Below, piece by piece: positions 15,840 to 25,190 of a DNA stretch of 28,345 nucleotides (positions are counted from its first letter, which is position 1; every line of letters starts with the position of its first letter). The notes under the pieces are model-generated. The model was not told the origin of the DNA. It made no database searches and saw only the letters and a program-made list of their open reading frames with translations. The position numbers and the translations under genes were made by a program. The stretch is from an uncultured Eubacteriales bacterium. GTDB lineage: Bacteria > Bacillota > Clostridia > Oscillospirales > Oscillospiraceae. The stretch covers positions 1-28,345 of the forward strand of contig URQY01000021.1 in the NCBI GenBank assembly GCA_900550165.1, read 5' to 3'.

Positions 15840-16679
15840 TTGAAAGAATTTTTCCGTCAGCACGGGCTGCGCATTCTGGCCGTCGCAGCGGCGGTCGCTG
15901 TGCTTTTGAGTGTGCTGACCTATTTTTCCTCCACCTCCTCGGTGCTGGAAAACATCGCGGGCGTGCTGACCTCGCCCTTCCGCGCCGCGGCCACCGCCGT
16001 GAGCGATTGGGCCGCCGACAAGCGGCAGTATTACGAGGATGTGACCGCCCTCAAGGAGGAAAACGCCGCGCTCAAAAAGGAGATCGCGGATCTGCGCGCC
16101 CAGCAGCGCCAGGCACAGGCGGACAGCGAGGAAAATAAGCTGTTCCGTAAGCTCCTGAAATTGCAGGAGCAGCGGCGCGACTTCACCTTCGTCTCCGCCG
16201 CGGTCCTTGCCCACGGCGAGAGCAACTGGACCTCCTCCCTATCGCTCAGCCACGGCACGGATTCCGACATTGCCGTGGGCGACTGCGTGGTGAGCGCCGA
16301 GGGCTATCTCGTCGGCGTCGTGTCCGAGGTCGGGCTCAACTGGTCGACGGTGCTGACCGTCATCGACACGGACACCGAGCTCGGCGCGCGCATCTTCCGC
16401 ACCGGGGAAACGGCCGTCGCCGAGGGCGACTTTTCCCTCATGGGCGAGGGAAAGCTCAAGCTCTCCTATCTCACATCGGACGACGAGGTGCTCACGGGCG
16501 ACCAGATCGTCACCTCCGGTCTCGGCGGGTACTATCCCAGCGGCCTTGTCATCGGCGCGGTTGAGTCGGTGCAGACCGGCGACGACGGCCTTGCCCGCTA
16601 CGCCGTCCTCACCCCCATGGTCGACTTTGACGCGCTGACCGAGGTCTTCGTCATCGTCGACTACGATATCGTCGAATAA
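15840..16679 (+). CDS. mreC: Rod-shape protein MreC (279 aa)
   Basis: An extracytoplasmic scaffold of the elongasome that contacts PBP2. A membrane helix (about 10-29) is followed by a coiled coil (about 62-108, VTALKEENAALKKEIADL) and two beta-barrel domains (VLAHGESNWTSSLSLSHGTDSDIAVGD is not interrupted; GYLVGVVSEVG, then YPSGLVIGAV and VFVIVDYD). The length is normal. It starts at the TTG of 15840, placed 7 bases after AAGGAGG; there is no nearby ATG. It is followed by mreD after 11 bases and then PBP2. Confidence 0.94.
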   Translation: MKEFFRQHGLRILAVAAAVAVLLSVLTYFSSTSSVLENIAGVLTSPFRAAATAVSDWAADKRQYYEDVTALKEENAALKKEIADLRAQQRQAQADSEENKLFRKLLKLQEQRRDFTFVSAAVLAHGESNWTSSLSLSHGTDSDIAVGDCVVSAEGYLVGVVSEVGLNWSTVLTVIDTDTELGARIFRTGETAVAEGDFSLMGEGKLKLSYLTSDDEVLTGDQIVTSGLGGYYPSGLVIGAVESVQTGDDGLARYAVLTPMVDFDALTEVFVIVDYDIVE

Positions 16680-16690
16680 GGGGGCAGCGC

Positions 16691-17200
16691 ATGAACGTAA
16701 CGCAGACGACCGCCCTCAAATGGACATTTTACGCGCTCGCGGCGCTGCTGCTCTGCTTTTTCAAAAGGGTCCTGCTCGGCTCGGTGAGCGTCTGGGGCGT
16801 GCTCCCCTTTTTGCCGCCGGTGCTGCTCGCGGTCATGGCCTCGTTCGAGCAACCGAAGGCCGCGGTGCTCTCGGGCATCGTGTTCGGCGCGCTGTGCGAT
16901 CTTGTGCTGCCGGCAAGCCTTCCCTGCCTTTACACGCTCGCCTTCACCGCCGCCGCGCTGCTCATCTCCACGCTTTTGAGCAATCTCCTGCAGCAGGGCT
17001 TTGCCCGCGCGCTGCTCGCGACGGTGCTGGCTTTCCTTGTCACCGATCTTTTGCAGGCCCTTGCGCTGCTGCCGCGCAGCGGTATGAGCGCTCTCCTGCC
17101 GATGCTGCACCTCTTTGCGAAGGAAACGGCGCTCTCGTGCCTGCTGCTTCTGCCGAGCTACCCGCTGCTGCGCGCGGTGCACCGTCTCTTTGCCGACTGA
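16691..17200 (+). CDS. mreD: Rod-shape protein MreD (169 aa)
   Basis: A small integral membrane protein of the elongasome. Four to five hydrophobic segments cover most of its length (about 10-25, 35-50, 58-70, 80-97, 108-127, 140-158). The pattern FEQPKAAVLSGIVFGALCDLVLPASLPCLYTLAFTAA has the polar Asp in a membrane helix that MreD proteins usually show. Sequence conservation in MreD is low, so the call rests on topology, length and position between mreC and PBP2. GGGGGCAGC precedes the ATG. Confidence 0.88.
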   Translation: MNVTQTTALKWTFYALAALLLCFFKRVLLGSVSVWGVLPFLPPVLLAVMASFEQPKAAVLSGIVFGALCDLVLPASLPCLYTLAFTAAALLISTLLSNLLQQGFARALLATVLAFLVTDLLQALALLPRSGMSALLPMLHLFAKETALSCLLLLPSYPLLRAVHRLFAD

Positions 17201-17262
17201 AGTCCCGTTTTTCCCGTTTTTTCCCCTGTTTTCCCCACTCCGCTCGGAAAGGAGCGATCAAA

Positions 17263-19284
17263 ATGGACCCCAAACGCTTTACCCGCCGCCTGATCGCGCT
17301 CGGCGCGGCGATGTTCCTCGTTGCGCTCGTCTTTGTCGTCACGCTCTTTGACGCGCAGATCGTCCACGGCGACGACTATCTCGCCAAATCCATCCGCACG
17401 AACGCCAAGGTCGAGACCGTCAAGGGCACGCGCGGCGTCATCACCGACCGCAACGGCAAGGTGCTCGTATCCAATCGCGCGGTCTACACGCTGAATTTCG
17501 ACTCATCGCTCGTCTCGTCCGACGAGCTGAACGACGCGCTGCTGCGCCTCATCGAGCTGATGCACGCGCAGGGCGTCGAGATCCGGGATATTCTCCCCCT
17601 TTCGCAGGAGGCGCCCTACGTCTATGACACGGCAAAAGGCGGCGTCCGGGCGCTCGTCAAATACCTCGTCTCGCTCAAATGGATGGACGAAAAGAACGTG
17701 GACGAGGACGGCCTGCCCACGAGCATCACCGGCCCTGCGCTCTATCTGCGCCTTTGCAGCGAATACGACGTCAGCGAAGCGCTGCCCGACGACACGGCGC
17801 GCACGCTTGTGGGACTGCGCTATGCGCTCGCCTCCGCCAGGCTGAACGGCTCGACGGTCTTTGAATTTGCGAGCGACGTGGACGTTGCGCTCATCTCGCT
17901 CATCAAGGACGGCTCCTACGCCGGCGTGCAGGTGGACACCTCCTCCGTGCGCGTTTACGAGACCGATTACGCCGCCCACGTGCTCGGCTACACCGGCAGC
18001 ATCGAGGACTGGGACGATTACAAGGACAAGGACGGCTACACGCTTGCGAGCATCGTCGGCAAGTCCGGCGCGGAGAGCGCATTTGAAGAATACCTTCACG
18101 GCAGCGACGGCAAGCGCCTTGTGACCTTCAACGACTCCGGCAAGGTGACCGGCGAGCTCTACTCCGTGGAGCCGAAGCCCGGCTCCACGGTGGCGCTGAC
18201 CATTGATATCGACTTTCAGGAGGATGTGGAGCAGGCGCTGGAAAGCACCGTCACCGCGATGACAAAGGCCGACGGCATCGACCGCGGCGCGGCGGTCGCG
18301 GTCGTGCAGGTCGGCACGGGCGATGTGCTGGCGCTTGCCTCGTACCCCACCTATTCCCTCTCCACCTTCCGCGACGAGATCGCCGCGCTCACGAGCGACA
18401 CGATGCAGCCGATGTGGAACCGCGCCACACAGGGCACCTACGCCCCCGGCTCGACCCTAAAGCCCCTCACGGCCATCGCCGCGCTCGAGTCCGGCGCGAC
18501 CACCGTGCGCGAAAAGCTCTACGACTCGGGCAAGTGGGTCTATCCCGGCTACTCCGCGAGCTATACCTACTGCTGGAAGCGCAGCGGCCATGGGTCCCTC
18601 AACGTGCGCGGCGCGATCATGAATTCGTGCAACTACTATTTTGCCGAAATGGGCTACCGCATGGGTATGGACACCCTGCGCAAGTATTACGCGGACTTCG
18701 GCCTCGGCTCGCCGACGGGCATTGAGATCGGCGACGCCGCAGGCCGCCTCCCCTCCCAGAATGAGGGCGAGAATCTCGCGCCCTGGGCGGCCTTCGGCCA
18801 GGCAAACCAGCTCTATACGCCGCTCCAGCTCGCCAACTACATCGCGACGCTCTCCGGCGGCGGCGACCGCTACGCGACGCACTTGCTCAAAAACGTGCGC
18901 GAGAGCGGCACGGGTGCGCTCGAATACGTCTACGACGCCGAGCCCGTGCAGACGATCGCAATGAGCGAGGAAAATCTCTCCGCCGTGCTCGCCGGTATGC
19001 ACGACCTCGCAACAGACGGCGCGGTATCCCAATACTTCAAGGATTGTATCGTCGACGCCGCCGCCAAGACCGGCACCATCCAGACCGGCGACACCAAAAA
19101 CAACAACGGCGCGTTCGTCTGCTTCGCTCCCTACGACGACCCGCAGATTGCCGTGGCCATCGTCATCGAAAAGGGCGGCACGGGCGCGGCGCTTGCCTCC
19201 ACCGCCGTGCAGGTATTGAACGCCTACTTCTCCAACGCTGCCGCCAACACGACGGTGACGGGCGAGAACACACTGCTTGGCTGA
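17263..19284 (+). CDS. mrdA: Penicillin-binding protein 2, class B transpeptidase (673 aa)
   Basis: Crosslinks peptidoglycan during elongation. One membrane helix (about 9-28) anchors it. The non-catalytic dimerisation part begins with KGTRGVITDRNGKVLVSN (54-71). The transpeptidase domain has all three motifs: STLK (397-400), SCN (455-457) and KTGT (602-605). The start is ATG at 17263 with GGAAAGGAG upstream; the frame stays open back through mreD only because of GC bias. It follows mreC-mreD, as expected of the elongation PBP, and ends at a terminator. PBP2/SpoVD division-type alternatives are less likely given the position. No PASTA domain is present. Confidence 0.92.
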   Translation: MDPKRFTRRLIALGAAMFLVALVFVVTLFDAQIVHGDDYLAKSIRTNAKVETVKGTRGVITDRNGKVLVSNRAVYTLNFDSSLVSSDELNDALLRLIELMHAQGVEIRDILPLSQEAPYVYDTAKGGVRALVKYLVSLKWMDEKNVDEDGLPTSITGPALYLRLCSEYDVSEALPDDTARTLVGLRYALASARLNGSTVFEFASDVDVALISLIKDGSYAGVQVDTSSVRVYETDYAAHVLGYTGSIEDWDDYKDKDGYTLASIVGKSGAESAFEEYLHGSDGKRLVTFNDSGKVTGELYSVEPKPGSTVALTIDIDFQEDVEQALESTVTAMTKADGIDRGAAVAVVQVGTGDVLALASYPTYSLSTFRDEIAALTSDTMQPMWNRATQGTYAPGSTLKPLTAIAALESGATTVREKLYDSGKWVYPGYSASYTYCWKRSGHGSLNVRGAIMNSCNYYFAEMGYRMGMDTLRKYYADFGLGSPTGIEIGDAAGRLPSQNEGENLAPWAAFGQANQLYTPLQLANYIATLSGGGDRYATHLLKNVRESGTGALEYVYDAEPVQTIAMSEENLSAVLAGMHDLATDGAVSQYFKDCIVDAAAKTGTIQTGDTKNNNGAFVCFAPYDDPQIAVAIVIEKGGTGAALASTAVQVLNAYFSNAAANTTVTGENTLLG

Positions 19285-19313
19285 GCGCGCCGCAAGGCGC
19301 GCTTTTCCTTTTT
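19284..19313 (+). terminator. Intrinsic terminator after PBP2
   Basis: AGCGCGCC (19284-19291) and GGCGCGCT (19296-19303) pair across GCAA and are followed by TTTTCCTTTTT. The stem begins at the last base of the PBP2 stop codon. Confidence 0.85.
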
Positions 19314-19347
19314 CTCCGGGCCGCCTTTGGCGGCGGAAAGGAATGTT

Positions 19348-21231
19348 ATGTCAACTTCTTGGTTTGACCCCCGCGACCCCCACTGCAAATCGCCCTTCGG
19401 CGCGGTGCCGTGCGGCACGCGCGTGCAGCTCTGCCTGCGGCCCGAAGCGGGCGCGGCGGTCACGCGCTGCGAGCTGCTCGCCCACGCGGAATTTGCCGAT
19501 ACCTGGACCGCGACCGAACTTTCCCCTGCGCAGGAATGCGGCAACGCGGTCTTTCGCGGGGAGTATTCTGCGCCGCGGGACGCGGACCTTGTGTGGTATC
19601 ACTTCCGCCTGACGTGGGCCGACGGCGGCATGAGCTGCTGCGGAAAATCAGGCCTCTGCGCATGGGACACGGTCGAGCCCTGGCAGCTCACAGTCTACGA
19701 TGACACGCACAAAACGCCCGAATGGTTCGGCCGCGGCGTGACGTATCAGATCTTCCCCGACCGCTTCCATCGCGCAAAAAAGCGAGAGATCGCAGGCCGC
19801 CTTGTCGGGCCGCGCACGCTGCACGAGCAGTGGGACGAAGCGCCCGAATACCGCCCGAATGAACAGGGCGAGATCACTTGCAGCGACTTTTTCGGCGGCG
19901 ACCTCGCGGGCATCACGGAAAAGCTCGACTATCTCTCCTCTCTCGGCGTGACGACACTCTACCTCTGCCCGATCTTCGAAGCTTCCACCAACCACCGCTA
20001 CGACACGGCCTGCTACGAGCGCATCGACCCCCTGCTCGGCACGGAGGAGGATTTCCGCACGCTCTGCGAAAGGGCGCGCGAGCGCGGCATCCGCGTGCTG
20101 CTCGACGGCGTTTTCAACCACACGGGGCGAAAAAGCGTCTATTTTAACGCTGACGGCTTTTATCCCTCGCTCGGCGCGGCGCAGGGTGAGCAGTCCCCCT
20201 ACTACCGCTGGTACAGCTTCCACTCCTTCCCTGATGATTACGACGCATGGTGGGGCATCAAGAACCTCCCCGCCGTCAACGAAACAGAGCAAAGTTATGT
20301 TGACTACATCATCGGGGGTGAACACTCGATCATCCGCCGCTGGCTGCGTGCGGGCGCGTCCGGCTGGCGGCTGGACGTTGCCGACGAACTGCCCGACGAA
20401 TTCATCGCGCGCATCCGCCGCGCCATTGAGGAGGAGCGTCCCGACGGTTATCTGCTCGGCGAGGTCTGGGAGGACGGCACGACGAAGGTCGCCTACTCCA
20501 AGCGCCGCAAGTACCTGCTGGGACGCGAAACGCACGGCCTCATGAACTACCCCTTCCGTACGGCCTTGCTCGATTTCCTGCGCGGCGGCGACTCCGCGGT
20601 CTTCCGCGAGCGCATGGAAGAATTACGCGAGCACTATCCCGCGCCCGCCTACTACGGCGCGATGAACTTCCTCTCCACCCACGATACTCCAAGGCTTTTG
20701 ACCCTTCTGGGCCATGAGGGTAACGCGCCCGCGACGCGCGATGAACGCGCGGCCTATCGGCTCAGCGACGAGGAGCTTGTACGCGGCACGGCGCTGTTGA
20801 AGCTCGCGGCGCTCATCCTCTATACCTTCCCCGGCTCGCCGATGCTCTACTACGGCGACGAGGCCGGGATGCAGGGCTTTGAAGACCCCTTCAACCGCGG
20901 CCCTTACCCTTGGGGACACGAGGACGCGGCGCTCCTGCGCTATTTCCGTCAGCTCGGCGCGCTGCGAAAGGCGCACGAGGCCTTGCAGCGCGGCACGATC
21001 GACTACTGCGCGGCGCAGGGGCGCGTGCTGGCCTTCCGCCGCGCATCGAACAGCGAAAAATGTATCATGGCGGTCAACGCGGGTGAGCAGTCCGCCGCCC
21101 TCACTCTGCCGTGGGATGCGCCCCTCGCGCAGGACGCGCTCACGCGTCAGTCCTTCTTCTGCTGCGACGGCGTGCTCCGCCTGACGCTCGAGCCTTACGG
21201 CGCGGTGCTGCTCGTCGAGCCGGAAAACTGA
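19348..21231 (+). CDS. Cytoplasmic GH13 alpha-glycosidase, neopullulanase-like (627 aa)
   Basis: Hydrolyses alpha-glucosidic bonds in maltodextrins, cyclodextrins or pullulan fragments. The first 120 residues look like the N-terminal beta domain of neopullulanase/cyclomaltodextrinase types. The (beta/alpha)8 barrel holds the four GH13 regions: DGVFNH (253-258), GWRLDVADE with nucleophile D343, GEVW with acid/base E372, and FLSTHD with D446. A C-terminal beta domain follows from about 560. There is no signal peptide, so it acts inside the cell on imported oligosaccharides. The ATG at 19348 follows GGAAAGGA, which sits in a GCCGCC/GGCGGC hairpin (19320-19335) that could hide the site. No sugar transporter or regulator is adjacent; substrate is not decided. 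Confidence 0.9.
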   Translation: MSTSWFDPRDPHCKSPFGAVPCGTRVQLCLRPEAGAAVTRCELLAHAEFADTWTATELSPAQECGNAVFRGEYSAPRDADLVWYHFRLTWADGGMSCCGKSGLCAWDTVEPWQLTVYDDTHKTPEWFGRGVTYQIFPDRFHRAKKREIAGRLVGPRTLHEQWDEAPEYRPNEQGEITCSDFFGGDLAGITEKLDYLSSLGVTTLYLCPIFEASTNHRYDTACYERIDPLLGTEEDFRTLCERARERGIRVLLDGVFNHTGRKSVYFNADGFYPSLGAAQGEQSPYYRWYSFHSFPDDYDAWWGIKNLPAVNETEQSYVDYIIGGEHSIIRRWLRAGASGWRLDVADELPDEFIARIRRAIEEERPDGYLLGEVWEDGTTKVAYSKRRKYLLGRETHGLMNYPFRTALLDFLRGGDSAVFRERMEELREHYPAPAYYGAMNFLSTHDTPRLLTLLGHEGNAPATRDERAAYRLSDEELVRGTALLKLAALILYTFPGSPMLYYGDEAGMQGFEDPFNRGPYPWGHEDAALLRYFRQLGALRKAHEALQRGTIDYCAAQGRVLAFRRASNSEKCIMAVNAGEQSAALTLPWDAPLAQDALTRQSFFCCDGVLRLTLEPYGAVLLVEPEN

Positions 21232-21236
21232 CCCTC

Positions 21237-21252
21237 TGTTTCACGTGAAACA
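21237..21252. promoter_or_regulatory. parS site
   Basis: A perfect palindromic parS 16-mer, TGTTTCACGTGAAACA, 5 bases after the glycosidase stop and 245 bases before soj. It is the loading site for ParB. Confidence 0.95.
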
Positions 21253-21260
21253 CTGTTTTG

Positions 21261-21300
21261 AATGCCATGGTAAAGGCCAATGCCTTTACCATGGCGTTTT
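21261..21300 (+). terminator. Intrinsic terminator after the glycosidase gene
   Basis: GCCATGGTAAAGGC (21264-21277) pairs perfectly with GCCTTTACCATGGC (21282-21295) across CAAT and is followed by GTTTT. It lies between the two parS sites. Confidence 0.85.
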
Positions 21301-21375
21301 CGCGTCCCGTCCCCCATTCCCCTATGATCTGGCATATCTGCACTCAAAGCAGACGTAAAGGGCCGCGCCTTGTCA

Positions 21376-21391
21376 TGTTTCACGTGAAACA
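21376..21391. promoter_or_regulatory. parS site
   Basis: A second perfect TGTTTCACGTGAAACA, 27 bases upstream of the soj promoter -35. ParB spreading from here could cover that promoter. Confidence 0.95.
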
Positions 21392-21417
21392 AATTTCGTA
21401 AAATTGCTCGTTTTCTG

Positions 21418-21445
21418 TTGAAATCGAACGGGTTTGTGTTATACT
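21418..21445 (+). promoter_or_regulatory. Promoter of the soj-parB unit
   Basis: -35 TTGAAA (21418-21423), 16-base spacer, -10 TATACT (21440-21445). The expected start site is about 45 bases before the soj start. Confidence 0.72.
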
Positions 21446-21496
21446 AAGCAAGAATGAAAATGGTTATTTGTATCCGGAACTAAGGTAGGTGTTCTT

Positions 21497-22252
<756 letters not shown>

Positions 22253-22312
22253 TACATTAAAATATAAAGGGCGTTTTCCGCTCTTTCACCCCCGCAGAAA
22301 GGAGATGTTCCC

Positions 22313-23197
22313 ATGGCAAACGCAAACCGAGGGCTCGGCAAGGGTCTGGGCGCGCTGCTGGGCGACGCCGCCCTGCACGCCGACACGTCCGACAGCCTCT
22401 ACCTCCCCATTTCAAAGATCGAGCCCTACGCCAATCAGCCGCGCCATCACTTTGACGAAGACGCTTTGCAGGACCTTGCGGATTCCATCCGCGAGCACGG
22501 CATCATCCAGCCGCTGACGGTCCGACGCCTTTCTTCCGGCTACTATCAGATCATCGCCGGCGAGCGCCGCTGGCGCGCCGCGCGCATCGCAGGCCTGCAC
22601 GAGGTCCCCGCCATCGTCATCGAGGCGGACGACCGCAAAATGACCGAGCTTTCGCTCATTGAAAACCTACAGCGCGAGGACCTCGACCCCATCGAAGAGG
22701 CCGAGGGCTACAAAACGCTGATGGACAGCTACCAGCTCACGCAGGAGGAGGCCGCCGAGCGCGTGGGCAAGTCCCGCTCCGCCGTGGCAAACAGCCTGCG
22801 GCTGCTGGGTCTCTGCCCGGAGGTGCGCGAAATGCTGCAAAACAGCGTGCTTTCCGGCGGCCATGCCCGCGCGCTGCTGCCGCTCAAGGCAGACCTCCAG
22901 CTTGAGGCTGCAAAGCTCGTCGCCGCGCAGGGACTGAGCGTCCGCCAGACGGAGGCGCTCGCCAAGCGCCTTGGCAGCACAAAGGAAGAAAAAAAGCGCA
23001 CGAACGAGGAGATCATGGCCGAAAGCTACGGCCGCCTTGCCGCGCAGGAACTGAGCGACAAGATCGGCCGCACCTGCCGCATCGTTTCGGGCAAGAAGAA
23101 GGGGCGCATCGAGCTGGACTACTACGGCATGGACGATCTGAACGACCTGCTCGAAGCGCTTGCCGCCATCAAGCGCAGAAAGAACGGAGGCGAATAA
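22313..23197 (+). CDS. parB: Chromosome-partitioning protein ParB/Spo0J (294 aa)
   Basis: A CTP-dependent DNA clamp that loads at parS and recruits condensin. The N-terminal RGLGKGLGALLG (6-17) is the peptide that stimulates the Soj ATPase. NQPRHHFD (41-48), GERRWRA (83-89) and ENLQREDL (117-124) form the CTP-binding domain. A helix-turn-helix is at about 143-162 (LTQEEAAERVGKSRSAVANS), and the C-terminal dimer domain ends at LLEALAAIKRRKNGGE. The length is normal. AGAAAGGAGATG precedes the ATG. Two perfect parS sites lie upstream of soj. It pairs with soj and shares its CTP motifs with Noc at 2704. Confidence 0.97.
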   Translation: MANANRGLGKGLGALLGDAALHADTSDSLYLPISKIEPYANQPRHHFDEDALQDLADSIREHGIIQPLTVRRLSSGYYQIIAGERRWRAARIAGLHEVPAIVIEADDRKMTELSLIENLQREDLDPIEEAEGYKTLMDSYQLTQEEAAERVGKSRSAVANSLRLLGLCPEVREMLQNSVLSGGHARALLPLKADLQLEAAKLVAAQGLSVRQTEALAKRLGSTKEEKKRTNEEIMAESYGRLAAQELSDKIGRTCRIVSGKKKGRIELDYYGMDDLNDLLEALAAIKRRKNGGE

Positions 23198-23199
23198 CC

Positions 23200-23760
23200 A
23201 TGTCCGATTTGATTCACGAGGGCCCCAAGGACCCGAACAAGGCGCCCGTGCCCGGTGAAGAAAAGCCCACCACCGAGCGCGAGCGCATGAAAAAGGTGTA
23301 TACCTACGTCGCTGTGCTCTTCTGCGTGGCTTTTCTGCTGATCTTATGGACTTTTCTGATGAATCAGCGCAGCAGCAGGGAGATCCGCGATGAGATCAGG
23401 AGCGGCAACAACACGCTGCAAAGCACGCTCGAGGAAAACGATACACTCGAAGCGCGCGTCGATGAGCTGGAAACGCAGCTCGCCGCCGCAGAGGAGGACA
23501 GCAAGGCGCTCAACGAAACCGTCAGTCTCCAGTCCGACCAACTGCGCGCGCTCGACTGGCTGCTCGAGATCGAGCAGGCCTATGGTGCGAAGGACTATGA
23601 TACGGCAAAGGAGAACATCCGCGCGTTTGAAAAGGACGGCGCATCGAAATATCTTCCCGAAAAGCCGCTGCGCACCGGCATTTCCGGCGACGATGCCCCC
23701 TCCCCCGCCGCGCGCTATCAGTCCATCGTGGACGAGCTGTTCCCGGACGGTGTGAACTGA
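23200..23760 (+). CDS. Single-pass membrane coiled-coil protein, function unknown (186 aa)
   Basis: I do not recognise a named family. The N-terminus (1-31) is polar with several Pro and Lys. A membrane helix runs from about 33 to 54 (VYTYVAVLFCVAFLLILWTF). Then comes a heptad-rich coiled coil (about 57-118, EENDTLEARVDELETQLAAAEED) and a C-terminal region of about 65 residues (LLEIEQAYGAKDYDTAKENI) that resembles a single TPR-like helix pair. No signal-peptide cleavage site is evident; the C-terminal part would face outward if the Lys-rich N-terminus stays inside. It starts 2 bases after the parB stop with GGAGGCG as its ribosome site, so it is expressed with soj-parB. A role at the division site or the envelope is possible but not shown. 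Confidence 0.85.
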   Translation: MSDLIHEGPKDPNKAPVPGEEKPTTERERMKKVYTYVAVLFCVAFLLILWTFLMNQRSSREIRDEIRSGNNTLQSTLEENDTLEARVDELETQLAAAEEDSKALNETVSLQSDQLRALDWLLEIEQAYGAKDYDTAKENIRAFEKDGASKYLPEKPLRTGISGDDAPSPAARYQSIVDELFPDGVN

Positions 23761-23807
23761 ATATTCAGTCCGCCGTTTACTTTACAACGATAATGAGGTA
23801 AATTATT

Positions 23808-25112
23808 ATGCTGGATATGAAATTCCTGCGGGAAAATCCCGATCTGGTCAAGGAAAACATCAAAAAGAAGTTTCAGGACGAAAAGCTCCCCCTCGTTGAC
23901 GAAGTCATCGCGCTGGACGCTGCGAACCGCGCCGCCATCACCGAGGCGAGCGAGCTGCGCGCCAGCCGCAACGCCCTCTCCAAGCAGATCGGTATGCTGA
24001 TGGGTCAGGCGAAGAAGGACCCGAGCAAGCTCGAAGAAGCCGAAAAGATCAAGGCGACCGTCAAGCAGAACGCCGACCGTCTCGCGGAGCTCGAAAAGCT
24101 CGAGGAAGAGTACGAGCAGAAGATCCACAAGATCATGCTCCTCATCCCGAACATCATCGATCCCAGCGTGCCCATCGGTCCGGACGACAGCCACAATGTC
24201 GAGGTCGAGCGCTTCGGTGAGCCGAAGGTGCCCGAATTCGACATCCCCTACCACACGCAGATCATGGAGAGCTTCGACGGCGTCGACATGGACGCGGCGG
24301 GCCGCGTCTCCGGCGCGGGCTTCTACTACCTGCTCGGCGACATTGCGCGCCTGCACGAGGGCGTGCTCGCCTACGCGCGCGACTTTATGATCGACAAGGG
24401 CTTCACGTTCTGCATCCCGCCGTTCATGATCCACGGCAACGTGGTCGAGGGCGTCATGAGCCAGAACGACATGGACGCCATGATGTATAAGATTGAGGGC
24501 GAGGACCTCTACCTCATCGGCACGAGCGAGCACTCGATGGTCGGCCGCTTCATCGGCGAGATCCTGCCCGAAAGCAGCCTCCCCCAGACGCTGACGTCCT
24601 ACTCCCCCTGCTTCCGCAAGGAGAAGGGCTCCCACGGCATTGAAGAGCGCGGCGTGTACCGCATCCACCAGTTCGAAAAGCAGGAGATGATCGTCGTCTG
24701 CAAGCCCGAGGAGAGCATGGACTGGTACAACAAGATGTGGAAGTGGAGCGTCGAGCTGTTCCGCTCGATGGACATTCCCGTCCGCCAGCTCGAATGCTGC
24801 TCCGGCGATCTCGCCGACCTCAAGGTCAAGAGCTGCGACATCGAGGCCTGGTCCCCGCGCCAGAAGAAGTATTTCGAGGTCTGCTCCTGCTCCAACCTCG
24901 GCGACGCGCAGGCCCGCCGCCTCAAGATCCGCGTCAAGGGCGAGGACGGCAAGATGTACCTGCCCCACACGCTCAACAACACCGTTGTCGCACCCCCGCG
25001 TATGCTGATTGCATTCCTTGAGAACAATCTGCAGGCCGACGGCAGCGTGCTGATTCCCAAGGTCCTCCAGCCCTACATGGGCGGCAAGGCCGTTCTCATT
25101 CCCAAAAAGTAA
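23808..25112 (+). CDS. serS: Seryl-tRNA synthetase, atypical class (434 aa)
   Basis: Charges tRNA-Ser with serine. Residues 1-110 are the N-terminal coiled-coil arm (MLDMKFLRENPDLVKENIKKK is a little longer than the part I rely on: DMKFLRENPDLV). The class II core has motif 2 FRKEKGSHG and motif 3 NNTVVAPPRMLIAFLEN, then DGSVLIPKVLQPYMGG. In the usual bacterial enzyme these positions read TAEVP, and NGSGLAVGRTLVA in motif 3; here they read GTSEHS and NNTVVAPPR, closer to archaeal and eukaryotic enzymes. The length is normal and no catalytic segment is missing. AATGAGG precedes the ATG. I saw no T-box in the 47-base leader. Confidence 0.93.
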   Translation: MLDMKFLRENPDLVKENIKKKFQDEKLPLVDEVIALDAANRAAITEASELRASRNALSKQIGMLMGQAKKDPSKLEEAEKIKATVKQNADRLAELEKLEEEYEQKIHKIMLLIPNIIDPSVPIGPDDSHNVEVERFGEPKVPEFDIPYHTQIMESFDGVDMDAAGRVSGAGFYYLLGDIARLHEGVLAYARDFMIDKGFTFCIPPFMIHGNVVEGVMSQNDMDAMMYKIEGEDLYLIGTSEHSMVGRFIGEILPESSLPQTLTSYSPCFRKEKGSHGIEERGVYRIHQFEKQEMIVVCKPEESMDWYNKMWKWSVELFRSMDIPVRQLECCSGDLADLKVKSCDIEAWSPRQKKYFEVCSCSNLGDAQARRLKIRVKGEDGKMYLPHTLNNTVVAPPRMLIAFLENNLQADGSVLIPKVLQPYMGGKAVLIPKK

Positions 25113-25190
25113 ATCCAAGACGCAATATTATTCCGTTTTTATACGATAAGTTTTCATTTTTCGCACATTTTCAGCAAAGAGGTGCTTTCC

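Noticed and set aside
16720..17262. 180-residue N-terminal extension of PBP2 overlapping mreD
   Set aside because: The extension lacks a start signal and overlaps a good mreD frame; a GGAAAGGAG site and a membrane anchor start at 17263.
22253..22312. Attenuator between soj and parB
   Set aside because: AAAGGGCG/CGCTCTTT forms a short stem with a G-U pair but no T-run follows; too weak to list.
23761..23807. T-box leader before serS
   Set aside because: Only 47 bases separate it from the upstream gene, with no stem I-like or antiterminator structure.
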